Below are positions 6,492-7,997 of a stretch of DNA of 7,997 bases, one piece after another. The stretch is taken from assembly GCA_945787265.1 (NCBI GenBank), contig CALZHS010000058.1, forward strand, positions 1 to 7,997, given 5' to 3'. How positions within the stretch are numbered: the stretch's first letter is position 1; the number at the start of each line of letters is the position of its first letter. Made by a program: the position numbers and the translations under genes. The notes beneath the pieces were generated by a model. The model made no database searches and was not told the origin of the DNA. It worked only from the letters and a program-made list of their open reading frames with translations. The DNA comes from an uncultured Gammaproteobacteria bacterium (GTDB lineage: Bacteria > Pseudomonadota > Gammaproteobacteria > GCA-001735895).

Positions 6492-7174
6492 TAGTCCTTG
6501 CCACCCGTGGCTTTCAGATTCAGTGAAAAGCGATTGTTTATGATTTCGATAATATCCTGGTTGACCTGGTCCATGTTCTGGTCGGCGTTGACGATCACGT
6601 ATTGCTGCGTATCGCTCGCCGCAATATCGAGAAATGCAGCGCGAACCCTGGCATGGTATTCGGCCCCTTTTTTCTCGAAACGATCCTCTGAGTCACCTCG
6701 CTCCCGGGCCCTGGCGAGCGCCAGCGACTCCGGGATATCGAGGATCAGCACCAGTGCCGGGGTGAAATCTCCCACCACGACTTGATGAATGTTTTCGACC
6801 GTATCGAGCCCCAGGTTGCCTGCAATACCCTGGAAGGCACGGCTCGAATCCGCAAAGCGGTCGCTGATCACCCAGTTTCCTGCCTCGAGCGCGGGCCATA
6901 TGGTATCGCGCAGGTGGGACCGTCGTGCTGCGTACATTAATAACAGCTCGGTCATACTATCCCATTTTTCAGGGTCGCCCCTGACCAGCAGTTGGCGAAT
7001 ATCCTCGGCTGCCGGTGAACCTCCCGGTTCGCGTGTCAGGATAGCCGGCTCCCCAGCCTCTACAAGCGCCTGTAATAATCTTCGAGTCTGCACACCCTTA
7101 CCCGAGCCGTCGACACCGTCGATGACAATCATCCGATTCTGGCTGGAATTCGTGTTCACGCTTTGTGTTTGCAC
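6491..7174 (-). CDS. tmk: Thymidylate kinase (dTMP kinase)
   Basis: Makes dTDP from dTMP with ATP in the cytosol, a step in dTTP synthesis. Recognisable parts are the P-loop region IDGVDGSGKGVQ (about residues 18-29), TREPGGSPAAEDIR (48-60), the DR motif in SDRFADSSRAFQG (104-116), and a LID-like EDRFEKKGAEYHARVR segment (163-178). The P-loop has Gly27 after the lysine, where TMKs normally have Ser or Thr, and Val28 next, so no hydroxyl side chain follows K26. Length is 227 residues, slightly long, because a Ser/Asn/Gln-rich N-terminus precedes MIVIDG. The start is uncertain: GTG at 7174 directly follows the mltG stop, but GTG at 7159 or ATG at 7132 would give a more usual N-terminus. None has a clear ribosome binding site. 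It overlaps the holB start by one base. Confidence 0.93.
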   Translation of the reverse strand: MQTQSVNTNSSQNRMIVIDGVDGSGKGVQTRRLLQALVEAGEPAILTREPGGSPAAEDIRQLLVRGDPEKWDSMTELLLMYAARRSHLRDTIWPALEAGNWVISDRFADSSRAFQGIAGNLGLDTVENIHQVVVGDFTPALVLILDIPESLALARARERGDSEDRFEKKGAEYHARVRAAFLDIAASDTQQYVIVNADQNMDQVNQDIIEIINNRFSLNLKATGGKD

Positions 7175-7997
7175 CTATCTACTTCTATCTCGTCCATTCA
7201 GCTGATATTTCTGAACCGCTGCATTGTGCTCCGCCAGAGTCGCCGAAAAATGATGCGTGCCGTCACCCTTGGACACAAAATACAGCGCGTTCGATTCTGC
7301 CGGGTGCAATGCCGACCGAATTGCTTCGAGTCCCGGCAGTGCGATGGGTGTCGGCGTCAACCCTGAATGCAGGTAAGTATTATAAGGCGTGTCCTTTTTC
7401 AAATCCCTGAAACGTATATCGCCGTCGAATTGCTCGCCCAGGCCGTAGATTATCGTTGGATCGGTTTGCAGGCGCATGTTTCTTCTCAGGCGCTCGGTAA
7501 ATACCGAGCTGATCAACGGGCGTTCGAAAGCTGCCCCGGTTTCCTTTTCGATTATCGAGGCCAGGATGAGGGCTTCATAACTCGACTTCAACGGTAAATC
7601 AGGTGCGCGCTGCTCCCACTCCCGCGTCAGGTGATTCTGCATCACTTCGTAGGAACGCCTCAGGAAATCTATATCCCGGGTTCCCTTGGGGAAACGATAG
7701 GTATCCGGGAAGAACAGGCCTTCAGGATGCCGGTCCGGGTAACCCAGCAAATTCATTATTTCCTGGCCTGTCTTGCCCTGCAGGGTATGTTCGATGATCG
7801 GGTCTTCGGCGATTGCTGCCATTAACTGACGGAACGACCAGCCCTCAATCACCGTGAAACTGTACTGTATCGAGTTGCCCCGGGTAAACAAATCAAGTAT
7901 CTCGTCAGCAGTCTGCCCCGACTCGATTTGATACTCTCCGGCCCGCACCCGGGTTTCGCCCCTTGATGGGCTCAACCTCAACCGCTGCTTCCCCGGC
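7175..7997 (-). CDS. mltG: Endolytic murein transglycosylase MltG (N-terminus cut by window edge)
   Basis: The C-terminal 273 residues of a YceG/MltG protein. This inner-membrane enzyme cuts nascent peptidoglycan strands and is thought to set glycan chain length. Visible landmarks are RVRAGEYQIESGQTADEIL (LysM-like region), VIEGWSFRQL, EGLFFPDTYRFPKGT, and the catalytic segment ILASIIEKETG; the first Glu of IIEKE, at 7547-7549, corresponds to the essential glutamate of E. coli MltG. MRLQTDPTIIYGLG, YNTYLHSGLTPTPIALPG and HPAESNALYFVSKGDGTHHF follow in the expected order. The frame runs open to the window edge. A TTG at 7981 falls within conserved sequence and is not a real start, so the signal anchor and start lie outside. 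Its TAG stop directly abuts the tmk GTG. A gene order of pabC-mltG-tmk is common, but upstream genes are not visible. Confidence 0.95.
   Translation of the reverse strand, partial: PGKQRLRLSPSRGETRVRAGEYQIESGQTADEILDLFTRGNSIQYSFTVIEGWSFRQLMAAIAEDPIIEHTLQGKTGQEIMNLLGYPDRHPEGLFFPDTYRFPKGTRDIDFLRRSYEVMQNHLTREWEQRAPDLPLKSSYEALILASIIEKETGAAFERPLISSVFTERLRRNMRLQTDPTIIYGLGEQFDGDIRFRDLKKDTPYNTYLHSGLTPTPIALPGLEAIRSALHPAESNALYFVSKGDGTHHFSATLAEHNAAVQKYQLNGRDRSR

Noticed and set aside
7979..7981. TTG at 7981 as the MltG start
   Set aside because: The frame stays open to the window edge, and the anchor and upstream part of the enzyme are missing, so this is an internal leucine codon.

Overview
The window looks like chromosomal DNA of a gammaproteobacterium. 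It is moderately GC-rich, and the run mltG-tmk-holB-pilZ-tatD is a well-known gammaproteobacterial gene order. The PilZ encoded here is of the type IV pilus kind, so the organism probably makes type IV pili. The species cannot be named from the sequence. Every convincing gene lies on the minus strand, so transcription runs from high to low coordinates. The gene at each edge is cut by the window.

Right half (7997 down to 4239), conserved housekeeping block: the C-terminal part of mltG (lytic transglycosylase that ends glycan-strand growth), tmk (dTMP kinase), holB (delta-prime subunit of the DNA polymerase III clamp loader), pilZ (type IV pilus assembly protein) and, after a 136-base gap, tatD (metal-dependent hydrolase/nuclease). 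mltG, tmk, holB and pilZ are packed stop-on-start, which points to one translationally coupled mRNA. tmk and holB supply DNA replication, while mltG and pilZ act at the envelope. tmk has an unusual P-loop and holB carries an A-rich, Lys/Asn-rich patch.

Left half (4183 down to 1), a MoxR-DUF58-DUF4381-VWA-VWA module of the Bat (aerotolerance-like) type: a cytosolic MoxR AAA+ ATPase, a soluble DUF58 protein with a von Willebrand-like metal site, a one-TM DUF4381 protein, and two membrane-anchored VWA proteins resembling BatA and BatB. The five genes are separated or overlapped by only a few bases, so they were very likely kept together to build one ATPase-plus-adhesion-domain complex at the inner membrane. 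The general model for this family is a chaperone or metal-insertion-like role; the actual client is unknown. The second VWA protein has lost the final MIDAS aspartate (Ala203), while its paralogue keeps it. Downstream members such as a BatD-like protein would lie beyond base 1.

No tRNA, rRNA, CRISPR array, insertion sequence or clear rho-independent terminator was seen. The only gaps between genes longer than one base are 136 and 55 bases. Nothing here is a clearly new system. The most unusual points are the two active-site substitutions and the poorly characterised MoxR/VWA module itself.
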